From: Limnanthes douglasii subsp. nivea | Taxonomy: Eukaryota > Streptophyta > Magnoliopsida > Brassicales > Limnanthaceae | Assembly: GCA_036936605.1 (NCBI GenBank) | Contig: JAUPFV010000002.1 | Coordinates: 247,277,305 to 247,341,304 of the forward strand | Length of the DNA: 64,000 bases | Direction: 5' to 3' | In this document: piece by piece, positions 44,548 through 54,945 of the stretch | How the letters are laid out: every line of letters starts with the position of its first letter | How positions within the stretch are numbered: position 1 is the first letter of the stretch | Made by a program: the position numbers and the translations under genes | The notes under the pieces: model-generated | The model's database searches: none | Seen by the model: only the letters and a program-made list of their open reading frames with translations | Told to the model about the DNA's origin: nothing

Positions 44548-45069
44548 GTTTGGTATCAGAGCCTCAGTTCCTGCTACGGGCCAAGCATGTTTCTGAATCT
44601 TGATTTCATCTGATTCAAGGTCTAAAGGAGAGAACAACATACGGCCATGAAGATCTCAAAGATCGTTTGGTATGCGGAAGACACACTAGGCGTTTCAATG
44701 ACGATCATATTGACCGATTACTGAAGGAGTTTAAGTTGGCTACCAATTGTCGAATCAAGGTAAAAATTGCTTATCGAGATGCTGTCTCAGGCTATGAAGA
44801 GGTTTTCAAAACCATTTTTTTCATCAACTGGACATGGGGATGTTGTCTTCAGGGTATGAAAAGGTTTTCGAAACTATTTTTTTCCTTCAACTGGATGGCT
44901 TCAATGTTACTTTGAATAAGGAACACTCGAGAAGAATTATCTTATTCCGATAAGGTCAACAATTATAATTCCTAATGTAACGATTGAATAAAATAGAATA
45001 TATAATTTAGGTTCTTGATGGTGATGGTGCTGTGAATTCGAGGACGAATTCTTGTCAACGAGGAGAGGA
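44548..45069 (+). other. TRIM internal region
   Basis: PBS at 44551-44567, then 500 bp without gag or pol. A roughly 63-bp segment is duplicated (GATGCTGTCTCAGGCTATGA, about 44779, and GATGTTGTCTTCAGGGTATG, about 44840). The 82-codon frame at 44667 is not considered a gene. Confidence 0.7.
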
Positions 45070-45416
45070 TGATGTAGCCCAGAAAGTCCAAACAAAAGCC
45101 TTTTTAATTTTATTTTATTTTATTCAAATATCTTATGTATTTAAATCAAATCTAATTATATTAAGATTTGATTTGATTTTATCTTATTTGATTTTAGAAT
45201 ATTTATTTTATTTCATTGTATTCTAATTTAGGGTTTTGAGAAGCTATTATATAAAGCCTCTTATGCCTTAAGTTATTTTAAGTTTTTGGAATAATAGATT
45301 TTTTTATCTCTGAAAATTTCACTCTTTGTTACCCTTAGATTAGGGTTGCATCATGTTACCCTTGAATTAGGGTTTCATCTATCGTTGCTTCTTCTTCTAT
45401 TTCCGCCGCATCATCA
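45070..45416 (+). repeat. TRIM 3' LTR
   Basis: 347 bp, preceded by the polypurine stretch GAGGAGAGGA. Confidence 0.9.
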
Positions 45417-45421
45417 AGAAG

Positions 45422-45776
45422 TTATTTTAATTTTTTTTTTAATTTCAAGTTTAATATTTTCATAGTTTCTAAATTTGTATTGACTGCTCGAATTAAATTA
45501 GCTTAACTTGACCTCGCAAGTTTTAAGTTTTTAAAGTTATAGTCCATTGCTGGATTTGAAACAAAACCTACGCCTTGGATATGGTAATGACAGTTTATTA
45601 TAAATTTTGAATTCGTAAAATGGTTGGAGTATCTGATCTTACTGAAAGCAATGAATAGAGATTTCATGCTACTTCTTTTTAACCAAAACATATGAGAATG
45701 TTATATTCCTTAAGATTACTATTCGGAAAAAAACCAAAACCACTCATAATTGGAATTTAACAAAAAAAACGTATCG
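45422..45776. other. Spacer between TRIM and Copia-2
   Basis: No feature recognised. Confidence 0.3.
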
Positions 45777-46240
45777 TGTTAGATATTTTAGTGTAGTTAG
45801 ATTGATTAGTTGATCAATGTAATCATGTTATATTATCGAACAAGTCGTACAGGGCAGTGCACGCTTGTTAGAATATATTATGATTAGTGGGATTAAGTCA
45901 TGGCGAGTCAAGAGCAAAGCCTCTCGCTAGGGTCGAGTTGTTTTTGAAATTCATGAGAAATTCAAATTTGAAAATTTGACCGTTTTTTCAAATATCAAAT
46001 TTTGCTGTTTTTTCTCATTCCAAATATCTGACCGTTTTATTTGGGACATAACCAAAAATCTATTTTCTTGATCGAATTACCTATTAAAAGGATTATATTA
46101 AAAACAAATACCATCGGATACTTTTTATTCTCATTGTTCAATAGAATAACACTCTGATTTTATCTGATTGGAATTTTTTGGAGAATTCCTAAAATAATTT
46201 CACTAAAATTGTATAACAAGAATTCAAACATATCCGGAAA
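45777..46240 (+). repeat. Copia-2 5' LTR (3' limit approximate)
   Basis: Shares TGTTAGATATTTTAGTGTA, AATCATG-TA-ATTATCGAA, GAATATATTATGATTAG, TTTGACCGTTTT, ACCGTTTTATTT and TATTAAAAGGAT with 51226-51650, in order. Confidence 0.75.
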
Positions 46241-46287
46241 TATATATAAATTCCATACAAAAGATTAAAATTTTCTATTCTTGTTTT

Positions 46288-47156
46288 ATGAATATTGAGA
46301 TGACGAACGGAGGAGAATCAACGAAGGAAAAAATTAGCAAGTTTTCTAAACTTGACAAGTTTGAAGGTGATGATTCCAGAAGATGGCAGAAAAAGATGCA
46401 TTTTATATTGACTACCGTTAAAGTTGTTTATATCCGGACTACCCCGTGCCTGAAGATTGTTAAGAATGAAAATTTAGAGCAAACAATGAGATGCATCAAG
46501 TGGAAGAATGATCATTACATTTGTTGCAACCACATATTAAACGGTATGTCTAATACTTTGTTTGATGTATACTAAAATGTAGAATACGCTAAAGAATTAT
46601 GGGATTCTATTGAATTGAAATATATGGTCATAGATGTTTCAACTAGAAAATTCATGGTCAGTAATTTTATTAATTACAAAATGGTTTATGATTGACTTGT
46701 GATGGAACATTACAATGAATTATTAAGAATTCGGGGTCAATTCATTCAACATAATATGAAAATGGACAAATGTATTTGGGTGTCTTCTTTTATTGATAAA
46801 TTGCCTATTTCATGAAAGAATTTAAACACACTTTGAAACACAACAAGGGATAAATGACTTTAGTAGAACTTGACAGTCATTTTAAGATTGAGGAGTCTCT
46901 AAGGACTCGAGAAGAAATCATTAATTCTAAGGGTAAAAACCAAGTAGGAAACCTATCTGTAAATATGGTTGAAAATAACAGACTATTTAAGAATGTAAAT
47001 GCAGAAAAGGAGAATAAACAAAAGTTTAAGGGCAACAACAACAACAATAATTATTCCAACAAAAAACATAAAATAGCTTGTTGGAAGTGTGCCAAAACTG
47101 GTCACTTTAAGAGGGCTTATCGAGTCGGAAAAGACAAAAAAATGATGGGCAAGTAG
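46288..47156 (+). pseudogene. Copia-2 gag with CCHC knuckle
   Basis: MNIEMTNGGESTKEKISKFS starts at 46288; FEGDDSRRWQKKMHFILTTV is the 'f.G.nf.rWk.km.f.L' block. After TAA 46573 it continues with AKELWDSIELKYM, NELLRIRGQFIQHNMKM and SSFIDKLPIS. The last stretch (46854-47156) has HFKIEESLRTRE and the knuckle CWKCAKTGHFKRAY, where the final Cys became Tyr. At least four stops or frameshifts. Confidence 0.85.
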
Positions 47157-47279
47157 GAACAATGCTGGTCTAAGTGACAATAATGCTAGTTCAAGTAGAT
47201 TTAAAGATCTTGAAAAGCAACAAGGTCAGAATTTATTTCAGAATTTTAATTCTCATCAGAATTATATATCTTTAATATC

Positions 47280-50200
47280 TAAGGCATTTTATGTGCAATA
47301 TGATGATGTTGCATGGTGGGTTGATTTGGGAGCAACAAATCATGTATGTAAGGACGTTCGATGGTTTGGTAAATTTCAAACGATTGAAGATGGATCTTCA
47401 CTTAAGATGGGAGATATTGCAACTGAACCAACTAAATGACTAGGAAATGTTAAGTTATTGTTTACTTCTGGAAAATGCATATTAATAAACAAAGTACTCT
47501 AGGCTCCGCAGATTCAAAAGAATCTATTATCTGGTGTTGTTTTAAACAATTATGGTTTCAAACAATGTACGAAAGCGGCAAGTACATATTTTCAAAATAT
47601 GGTGTATTTATGGGATTCAGATATTTGAGTAACAGTGTGTTTATGTTAAATATTAATGTTTCGTTTCAAAATGATTGTGTTTGCATGGCTTCTACTAGTA
47701 TGTGTAGAAAATCGAATAAAACAGAATTATGGCATGCTTGATTAGGACATATTTATTATGGAAGAATAAAATACATGTAAAAAATAAGCCTTATACCTCG
47801 TATTGATGCAAAGATTAAAAATGTAAGCATTGTATGCTAACTAAAATAACTAGAAAATCTTTCGATAATTTTGACCGAGTTTCTAAAATATTGGAACTAG
47901 TACATAGTGATTTGTGTGATTTCCATGCTACACCTTTGTTAGAAAATAAAAATAATGATATTACTTTTATTGATTATACATCTAGATATTGTTACATTTA
48001 TGTTACATGCTAAGAATGAATCTTTTGATAAATTTAAAATATATAAGGAGAAGTAAAGCTATATTAGAATGATTTGATTAAAAATCTACGTAAGGATAAA
48101 GTATGTGAATATTATTATCCAATATATTTTCAGTCTGCTAATATAATTCATCAAACAATGGATCTTTATACACCACAAAAAAATGATATAGCTGAGGGAA
48201 AGAATATGAATTTGAAAGAAATGGTTAATTCCATGTTGACCTATTCGGGTATGAGTGAAGCATTCTGGGATGCCAGCCTTTTATTTATTTAATCAAATTC
48301 CTACTAAAAGGAATAAGATAAGCCCATTTGAGCTTTGATATAAGAATACTTCAATATTAGTTTTCTAAGATTCTAGGGTTGTAAAGTAGTTGTAAAGCTC
48401 ATTAAACCCAAAATGAAAAACTTCGGTGAAAAATGTATAGATTGTATTTTTATTGGGTATGCTGACCATTCTATTATGTATAGGTTCTATCTGTTAAAAT
48501 TGAATGAGTATATGTCATTGCACACTGTTACAAAGTCGAGAGATAAAATATTTGATGAAGAGAGATTTACTTTGTACCTAAACCTATAGATATGATTCAA
48601 AACTGCTTGAATCAAAACTCAATTCAAACTGAAAATATATCAGGGGAACTGTTTATGTACCTGAACCTTTGGAACCAATGAGAAGTACTAGAACTAGAAA
48701 ATCTAAGTCATTCAGATATATTATTTTCAACTTTATTTAGTTGAAGGGTCAAGAGATAAGATTGGCTTTCAATATCAATATTTTTTAATTATTGAGGATG
48801 CTCCAAGGAATTTTAGTGATGTTATGGTATCAAGGGATGTTGCATACTAGAAAAAAGAGATCAAAGATGAGATAAAGTCATCATGCATAATAATACATGA
48901 AAATTGGTTGATTTGCCTCGTGGTTGCAAATCATTGTAAAATAGATAGATTTTAAACTAAAAATGAAAGTAGATGGTACTATTTAAAGGTATAAAGCTAG
49001 ATTGGTTATCCGGGGTTTTAGACAAAGATAATGAATTAAATTATTTGATGTTTATGCTCCGGTTGTTAGGATTTCCAATATTAGATTGTTGATTTCACTT
49101 GTATATGTATACAATCTTGTAATTCATCAAATGAATGTGAAACTGTATTCTTGAATGGTAATCTGGATGAGGAAATTTATATGAAACAACTAGAAGGTTT
49201 TGTCATGTTTGGCTGTGAAAACAAGGTGTGCAAGTTGAAAAACTATTTGTATGGTTTGAAACAAGCACCAAAAGATTGGAATAAAAAAAAATTATAATGT
49301 GATATTGTCTAATGGCTTTATTCTGAATCAAGCGGAAAATTATGTATATGAAAAAATTGATAATTCTGGTAAATGAGTTATGATTTGTCTATATGTTGAT
49401 GATATGTTGATTTTTGGTACTGGCTAAAATCAGGTTGACGAAACGAAGAAATTCTTATCATCTAATTTTGAGATCAAGGATTTCAGGAAAGTTGAAATGA
49501 TATTTGGTATAAGAATCAATCGAATGAACAATTGTATATCGATTTCTCAATCTCACTGTAAGAAAATATTGAATAAATTTAATTTTTTAAGATTGTTCTT
49601 CGTTAAGCTCGCCTATAAATCATAATCTTAAGCTTCTACCTAATAATTGTGTTGTTGTATTTCAACTTGAATACTCAAAAACCATTGGGTATCTTATGTA
49701 TGCCATGACTAGCACTAGGCCGGATATTGTCTTTGTTCTTGAAATATTAGTAGGTATACTAGCAATCCTAGTTCACATAATTGACAAGCTTTAAAATGAG
49801 TGTTCAAGTATTTGAAAGGAACCATAGATTATAGTTTGACTTATACTAGATTTTCCTTCTGTACTTGAAAGATAGTCAGATGCGAGTTATATTTTCAATA
49901 TGAAAGACCACTCTTCCACAAGTGGATGGGTATTTCTACTTAGGGGAGGTGCTATTTCTTAGGCATCTAAGAAACAAACTTGTATTACTGGTTCAACAAT
50001 GGAATTAGAGTATGTGGCATTAGCAATAGCTAATAAAGAAGCTGAGCGACTAAGAAATTTAATATATGAAATTCTGGTGTGGCACAAGCCGATATTACCT
50101 ATATCTATTAGATGTGATAGTGAAGCTGTATTGCCAATGTTTATAGACAAGTTTACAAAGGTAGGTCTACAAACTTAGGTGTTACACACGTTATGATTTG

Positions 50201-50340
50201 TGAGTACATCACGAATGATGTTATTTTAGTAAAGTTAATGAGAACTCAATATAATTTAGCTCATCATTTAACTAAATAGTTAAGTAGAGATCTTATGTAC
50301 AAATCAGCTATTCGAATGGGATTAAAGTCCATATGAAATC
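47280..50340 (+). pseudogene. Copia-2 pol: protease, integrase, reverse transcriptase, RNase H
   Basis: WWVDLGATNHVC (about 47320) is the protease with DSGA changed to DLGA. FDRVSKILELVHSDLCDFHA (about 47865) holds the integrase D, and MVNSMLTYSGMSEAFWDASL its C-terminal block. RT pieces include FLNGNLDEEIYMKQLEGFV and KVCKLKNYLYGLKQAPKDWN (about 49145-49280), then LYVDDM- and LDF-type fragments. RNase H blocks appear as TTLPQVDGYF and TGSTMELEYVALAIANKEAE in other frames near 49910-50050. Dozens of stops; no activity possible. Confidence 0.85.
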
Positions 50341-50841
50341 TCTCATGTTGAGATATCCATATCCCATCTAATACGATATTAGATGTAGAATTCAATGTAG
50401 AAAAATTAGCATATAAAGATTGGAACACATTTGTAGTATCATCCCAAGGTATACGTTCAGACCTGCAAGTTGTGGAGGTTCAAAATTATCTTCTTAATAG
50501 TTATTTTGAAAAGTTTTATATGCATGTGCAAGAGGAAAATAGCTACATATTTGAGCATAAAGTTTACCCTCTTCAAGAAGTTGGGACTTGACTTTGATTT
50601 CCTTGAGAAGGATGATGACACAAGACTAGTAAAAGATAGTGTCAAGGAAAACCATATAATAATATAAATTTATATGTAAATTATCTTCATTCATGTATTC
50701 ATTATGAATAGTAAAGGTTCAATCCTTAGTGTTACCTTGATTTTCAAAGATTTGGAATGTGTAGTATACTAATGTGATATTCAATCGTTACGATGTTTCA
50801 TTCATGCATAAATTTGTTATTCGTGTGATTGTGTTTAGTTG
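50341..50841 (+). other. Copia-2 3' untranslated region
   Basis: Region between the end of pol and the MITE. AT-rich, no domain recognised. Confidence 0.4.
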
Positions 50842-50850
50842 ACATGAATG

Positions 50851-51196
50851 GGGTAAAAAACATTGTTAGTCCTCCATGTTTACCTCTGGTATCAGCATAG
50901 TCCCTTTCGTTCACTTCTGTATAAAACTCATCCCCTTCGTTTTAAAAATTTGCAAATATAGTCCCCTACACATATAAACCATTTAAAAACTCACACGTGG
51001 CACTTAAATTCTAAGTTTTGTATCACTTTTGGTCCCCAAATCCCAAGTTTTGTATCACTCTTGGTCCCGATAATATGTGAAGGGACTAATCGTGCGAATT
51101 TTTAAAATGAAAGGGATGAGTTTTATGCAGAAGTGAACGAAATGGACTATGTTGATACAAGTGGTAAACATGGGGGACTAACAGTGCTTTTTAGCC
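50851..51196. mobile_element. 346-bp MITE with long terminal inverted repeats and 9-bp TSD
   Basis: The left end GGGTAAAAAACATTGTTAGT and the inverted right end GGCTAAAAAGCACTGTTAGT remain alignable for about 115 bp (TCGTTCACTTCTG and AAAACTCATCCC are shared). The flanks ACATGAATG (50842-50850) and ACATAAATG (51197-51205) form a 9-bp target duplication with one mismatch, pointing to the Mutator superfamily. No coding capacity; it sits inside Copia-2 just before the 3' LTR. Transcribed, it would fold into a long hairpin. Confidence 0.85.
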
Positions 51197-51225
51197 ACAT
51201 AAATGCTACTACAATGAGGAAAGAT

Positions 51226-51650
51226 TGTTAGATATTTTAGTGTAATTCGGTTGCATAGTCGAACATTGTAATCATGATACATTATCGAAGAAGTCGTAAA
51301 ATATAGAGTACACGCTTCTTATAATATATTATAATTAGCGGGTCCAAAGGCTAGAGCCCCTGGCTGGTGTCGAATATAGAAATGTGACTGATTTTTTCAA
51401 ATTTCAAATTTGACCGTTTTCTCTTATTCAAAATATCTTACCCTTTTATTTTAGACCGTAACTCGAAACCTAATTCCTCGGAGAATTACATTATTAAAAG
51501 GATACGGTTGAACACAAATAGACATCAGATACATTTCATTATCATTATTCGAAGCAAAAACAATCTAATTTTTTTTTTTCAGATTGAAAATTTTAAAAAA
51601 ATCATAAAAAATTTCAGTTTTGTTAATCCATTTCTCATTGAACACCACAT
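51226..51650 (+). repeat. Copia-2 3' LTR (3' limit approximate)
   Basis: Partner of 45777-46240. The hAT-2 element starts a few bases beyond it. Confidence 0.7.
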
Positions 51651-51734
51651 ATTCTAATAGCTATGGGTGGCAAATGGTTCACGAACTGCGGTTCAAAGCT
51701 GGCAATATGTTTATGAATTGGCGGTTTAACTGCG

Positions 51735-51835
51735 AAACTGGCCCATTAGGACCGCAAACCGGCAGGACCGCAAACCGGTAGGACCGCAAACCATTAGGAC
51801 TGTAAACCGCCAAGACTGCGAAACCACGGTTTATT
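51735..51835 (+). repeat. hAT-2 left subterminal repeats
   Basis: Five copies of an AGGACCGCAAACCGGC-type unit, 16-18 bp apart, then two related CCGCGGTTTATTTGTAAA copies. Confidence 0.8.
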
Positions 51836-52270
51836 TGTAAAAAACCGCGGTTTATTTGTAAATATTATAAATGTTTTATTTATTTTATAACCAAAATGTT
51901 ATATTTATAAAATATTGAGATATTGCATGTTATTATAAAATTATTATTACATTTCGGTTAGTAACTAATCTGTTTTGGTTATTAATATTTTAAGTGTTTT
52001 AATTATTATATAGTCCAAAATTTTAAATATTACTTATGTTATTATCACATTTTGAATATTATTATTATGTTTTTAGATCTAATATTAGTAGTGTTGATTT
52101 TAATATTACAAACCAAAACTATATCTTATCATGTTAAAATATTACAAATTCTATGGTTATAATTTTAATATTACATTTTGATTACTATTGTGATTTGGTT
52201 TTAAATATTACAAGTGTTTGATATTATTTTTTAAACCAAAATAATATTTTATCATGCAAAAATATTACAA

Positions 52271-52640
52271 GTTATATTGTTATAATTTTAATATGACATT
52301 TTGAATTTTATTATTGTGATTAGGTTTTAAATATTACAAGTGTTATTTATTATTTTTCAGTTATATTGTTATAATTTTAATATTACATTTTGAATTTTAT
52401 TATTGTGATTTGGTTTTAAATATAACAAGTGTTATTTATTATTTTTAAGTTATATTGTTATAATTTTAATATTACATTTTGAATTTTATTATTGTGATTT
52501 GGTTTTAAATATAACAAGTGTTATTTATTATTTTTAAGTTATATTGTTATAATTTTAATATTACATTTTGAATTTTATTATTGTGATTTGGTTTTAAATA
52601 TTAGAAATGTTATTTATTATTTTTTAAACCAAAATTATAT
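52271..52640. repeat. ~89-bp tandem repeat inside hAT-2
   Basis: GTTATATTGTTATAATTTTA starts units at 52271, 52360, 52449 and 52539. Each unit includes ATTACATTTTGAATTTTATT and a GGTTTTAAATAT block. Confidence 0.85.
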
Positions 52641-52826
52641 TTTATCATGCTAAAATATTACAAGTTATATTAAAATATTTAATATTAAAAATACTAAAAT
52701 ATTACAAGTTATATTAAAATATTTAATATTACAAATGCTAAAATATTACAAGTCATATTAAAATATTTAATATTACAAATGCTAAAATATCTCAAGTTAT
52801 ATTAAAATATTTAATATTACAATTCC
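52641..52826. repeat. ~43-bp tandem repeat inside hAT-2
   Basis: Four copies of CTAAAATATTACAAGTTATA plus TTAAAATATTTAATATTACA, running into the 3' end of the minus-strand open frame. Confidence 0.8.
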
Positions 52827-53342
52827 TAAAATACATTTTTTTAGTCTCTTGTCGCTAACCACTTTTTTAAGTCGCAAAACTTTCTCAACAGTAACTGCAA
52901 TTTGTAATGGATCTCCCAAAACTTGTCCTCGAGTCTCACGATTAACCTTACTTAACGCAGCAGCAATCAAATCGACCATCTTCGTCTTCGTACTAAGACT
53001 TTGTTTAGGAACAACGGTCTTACTCTTAGTTATAGTTGGGTGTTTGACACTTCGTGCCACCTTGTCGACCATTTTAGAACTAAAAGTTGGTTTGGCGGTC
53101 TTACTGAAAGTCGTACGTGTAGTACTAGCAAATTTGACGATTCGCCTCTCCTTATCTGAAATTTTCAAACTAAAAGTTTGTTTGACGGTCTTACTCATAT
53201 TCGTAGGTTCAGTGGCACATTTGATGCGTCGTGTGATCGGATCCCTTTCGGGTGGAGGAGACATCATAAAAGAAGAAAATTCCAAAAAATCAGTTTTCGG
53301 AGTTGCTTGTCCTAACCTGTTGTTGAAGCCACAAAACGCCAT
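52797..53342 (-). CDS. Unknown 181-residue basic protein of hAT-2 with internal repeats
   Basis: Uninterrupted frame from ATG 53342: MAFCGFNNRLGQATPKTDFL, a basic Thr/Lys/Ser-rich body and an end at 52797. Three related segments of about 35 residues are visible: SKTVKQTFSLKISDKERRIV, SKTAKPTFSSKMVDKVARSV and SKTVVPKQSLSTKTKMVDLI. No membrane segment or signal peptide. A TATA box and an array of bZIP-type sites lie upstream on the same strand, so expression is plausible. The last ~15 codons run into the AT-rich tandem repeat, so the natural end may be lost or spliced. It could be the first exon of a hAT-2 gene or a captured host fragment; I do not recognise the family. Confidence 0.5.
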   Translation of the reverse strand: MAFCGFNNRLGQATPKTDFLEFSSFMMSPPPERDPITRRIKCATEPTNMSKTVKQTFSLKISDKERRIVKFASTTRTTFSKTAKPTFSSKMVDKVARSVKHPTITKSKTVVPKQSLSTKTKMVDLIAAALSKVNRETRGQVLGDPLQIAVTVEKVLRLKKVVSDKRLKKCILGIVILNILI

Positions 53343-53548
53343 TGGAAATTTGAGATAAGCACAAATAATAACTAATAAAAACTAATAACAATTTTTTTTC
53401 GAAAAAAAAAATCTAACTATTTCGAAAACGGAACTACGATATGTAAAATAAGAAAGTTAAGTTTAATAAAAAATCTAGAATAAGTAGAGAGATTTAGAGA
53501 GTTTATAGTAGATTTAAAGAGTTTTTGAGGTTGGAGTTGGGGTCTCCT

Positions 53549-53558
53549 CTATTTATAG
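53549..53558 (-). promoter_or_regulatory. TATA box of the hAT-2 gene, inside a hairpin
   Basis: On the minus strand CTATAAATAG, about 207 bp upstream of ATG 53342. It forms the loop of an 8-bp perfect inverted repeat (GGGTCTCC 53540-53547 / GGAGACCC 53560-53567). Confidence 0.6.
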
Positions 53559-53727
53559 GGGAGACCCAAATTATTTTTTTAAAAAATTTTGAAAAAATGA
53601 AACTGTCCGGACGCCCAGATTTGGAATTCGGATCATACGGACACATGCAACGGCTAGTTAAACCTAACTAGCCGTTGCGTTTGAACGTGGAGACTATCTG
53701 CACGTCTGACCGGATGGTCCGCACGGG

Positions 53728-53822
53728 TGACGTTACAGATGACGTTACTTGCTGACGTCACAGATGACATCACTTGCTGACGTCACGGATGACGTCACGG
53801 ATTACGTCACTTGCTGACGTCA
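53728..53822. promoter_or_regulatory. Array of eight TGACGTCA-like bZIP sites
   Basis: TGACGTTA (53728, 53740), TGACGTCA (53753, 53778, 53790, 53815), TGACATCA (53765) and TTACGTCA (53802). The starts are 12 or 13 bp apart throughout, some 170-265 bp upstream of the TATA box. TGACGT is the core bound by plant TGA/bZIP factors. Confidence 0.75.
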
Positions 53823-53879
53823 TCCGTGAGTGATTTTTTCTAAAAATATTTTTTATAAAAAAATTAATTTTTTTATAAG

Positions 53880-54820
53880 TTTATGAACTTTAAACTATTT
53901 AAAAAAAACAAAACCCTATAATAGGATTTCGCACTAATATTTAAAAAAAAAATAAAAATTATATAAATAGAAAATTCACACTATTATTTAAAAAAAATAT
54001 AACTCTATAAATAGATGTTTCGAACTATTAGTTTTTTTAATAATTTTAGTACTTTTATGAAAAAGCAAATATTAAATTCTCTAGATTATTGAAAGAAATT
54101 TTATATTATTAACAAGTTAATTTCGACATTTGTCCGGATGCCACTAATAAAATATAAAACTAGTTTCTTTACACTAAACTGAACATTTAATAAAGCGAAT
54201 CATATTTATTGCTTTAATTAATTATTTGATTACTTATAAGCGAATCATATTTCTTTCTTTTTATTTAATTACTTATGATAAAGTGAATATTTTTTCTTAT
54301 TATTATTTTTATTATTATTAAAATCACAATTTTTGGGTTTTAGTTATATTAATGAAAGTTTAAATTTTATTTGAATTTTATATAATTATTTACGATTATA
54401 TAATTTACGATATCTTGTTAATAGACAATCAAATTTTTATTTTTAGAATGAATTTTTTTTTTTTACAAATATTGAAAGTTGTAATCAAAATACAATTAGA
54501 TGTATATATTTTATTTAATATCTACCTAATATTAAATAAAATATCTTAAATACATACATATAATCAAACGTATCAAAATCAAATTACAATTATTTTTTTA
54601 GAATGTAATTGCTTGATTATAAAATTTCGATTAAAATGATAACATATTTAAATTAAAATACATGAAATAGCATAATTAACTCGTTTATATGGTACATATT
54701 TCAATTATTGAAATTAGATTCAATTAACACTTACAAATTAATTTTAAATAACATTACAAAATATTTTGATAAACGGTTCCTAAATGGTTTGTCTGGTGGT
54801 TTGAACTGAAGGTTTAACTG
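53880..54820. other. AT-rich filler of hAT-2
   Basis: No frame or repeat beyond low complexity. Confidence 0.35.
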
Positions 54821-54824
54821 CGAA

Positions 54825-54890
54825 ACTGGCCCATTGGAACCGCAAACCGCCAGGACCGCAAACCGCCAGGACCGCAAACCGTGGTTCTAA
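54825..54890 (+). repeat. hAT-2 right subterminal repeats
   Basis: Three copies of an AGGACCGCAAACCGCC-type unit, in the same direct orientation as the left array. Confidence 0.75.
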
Positions 54891-54945
54891 TTTAAACGGT
54901 TCCGATGGTTCACGGTTCAAACCGTTTGCCACCCCTACTAATAGC

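Larger units (their letters stand above)
44202..45416 (+). mobile_element. TRIM-type miniature LTR retrotransposon
   Basis: Two 346/347-bp LTRs (44202-44547 and 45070-45416), TGATGTAGCC...ATCATCA, enclose only 522 bp. The direct 5-bp duplication AGAAG (44197-44201, 45417-45421) is perfect. The primer site TGGTATCAGAGCCTCAG starts at 44551 and the purine tract GAGGAGAGGA ends at 45069. The LTRs differ at about seven positions (about 98% identical), so this is one of the younger insertions. The internal part ends in GAGGACGAATTCTTGTCAAC, resembling the 3' end of Gypsy pol, and it encodes no protein of its own. It must have been mobilised in trans. Confidence 0.92.
45777..51650 (+). mobile_element. 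Old Copia retrotransposon (Copia-2) with nested MITE
   Basis: The LTRs start at 45777 (TGTTAGATATTTTAGTGTAG) and 51226 (TGTTAGATATTTTAGTGTAA). Between them lie gag, protease, integrase, RT and RNase H in plus orientation, full of stops, plus a 346-bp MITE near the 3' end. The polypurine stretch GAGGAAAGA precedes the 3' LTR. The LTRs are very diverged and their outer ends cannot be fixed; no clear 5-bp target duplication could be seen. Much older than the TRIM. Confidence 0.8.
51662..54937. mobile_element. 3,276-bp hAT-like element (hAT-2) with 8-bp TSD
   Basis: The left end TATGGGTGGCAAATGGTTCA and inverted right end TAGGGGTGGCAAACGGTTTG are hAT-like termini, and both flanks carry CTAATAGC (51654-51661, 54938-54945), a perfect 8-bp duplication. 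Subterminal AGGACCGCAAACC repeats occur at both ends (51735-51830, 54830-54885), typical transposase-binding arrays. It encodes no recognisable hAT transposase, only one 181-codon frame on the minus strand, so it is non-autonomous or has acquired foreign DNA. Confidence 0.88.

Noticed and set aside
45777..46240. Canonical iMet primer site after the Copia-2 5' LTR
   Set aside because: I looked for TGGTATCAGAGC between 46200 and 46290 and found nothing close, so the LTR end stays approximate.
52849..53358. 169-codon hydrophobic plus-strand frame
   Set aside because: Antisense of the basic hAT-2 frame; the TATA box and bZIP array are placed for the minus-strand reading.
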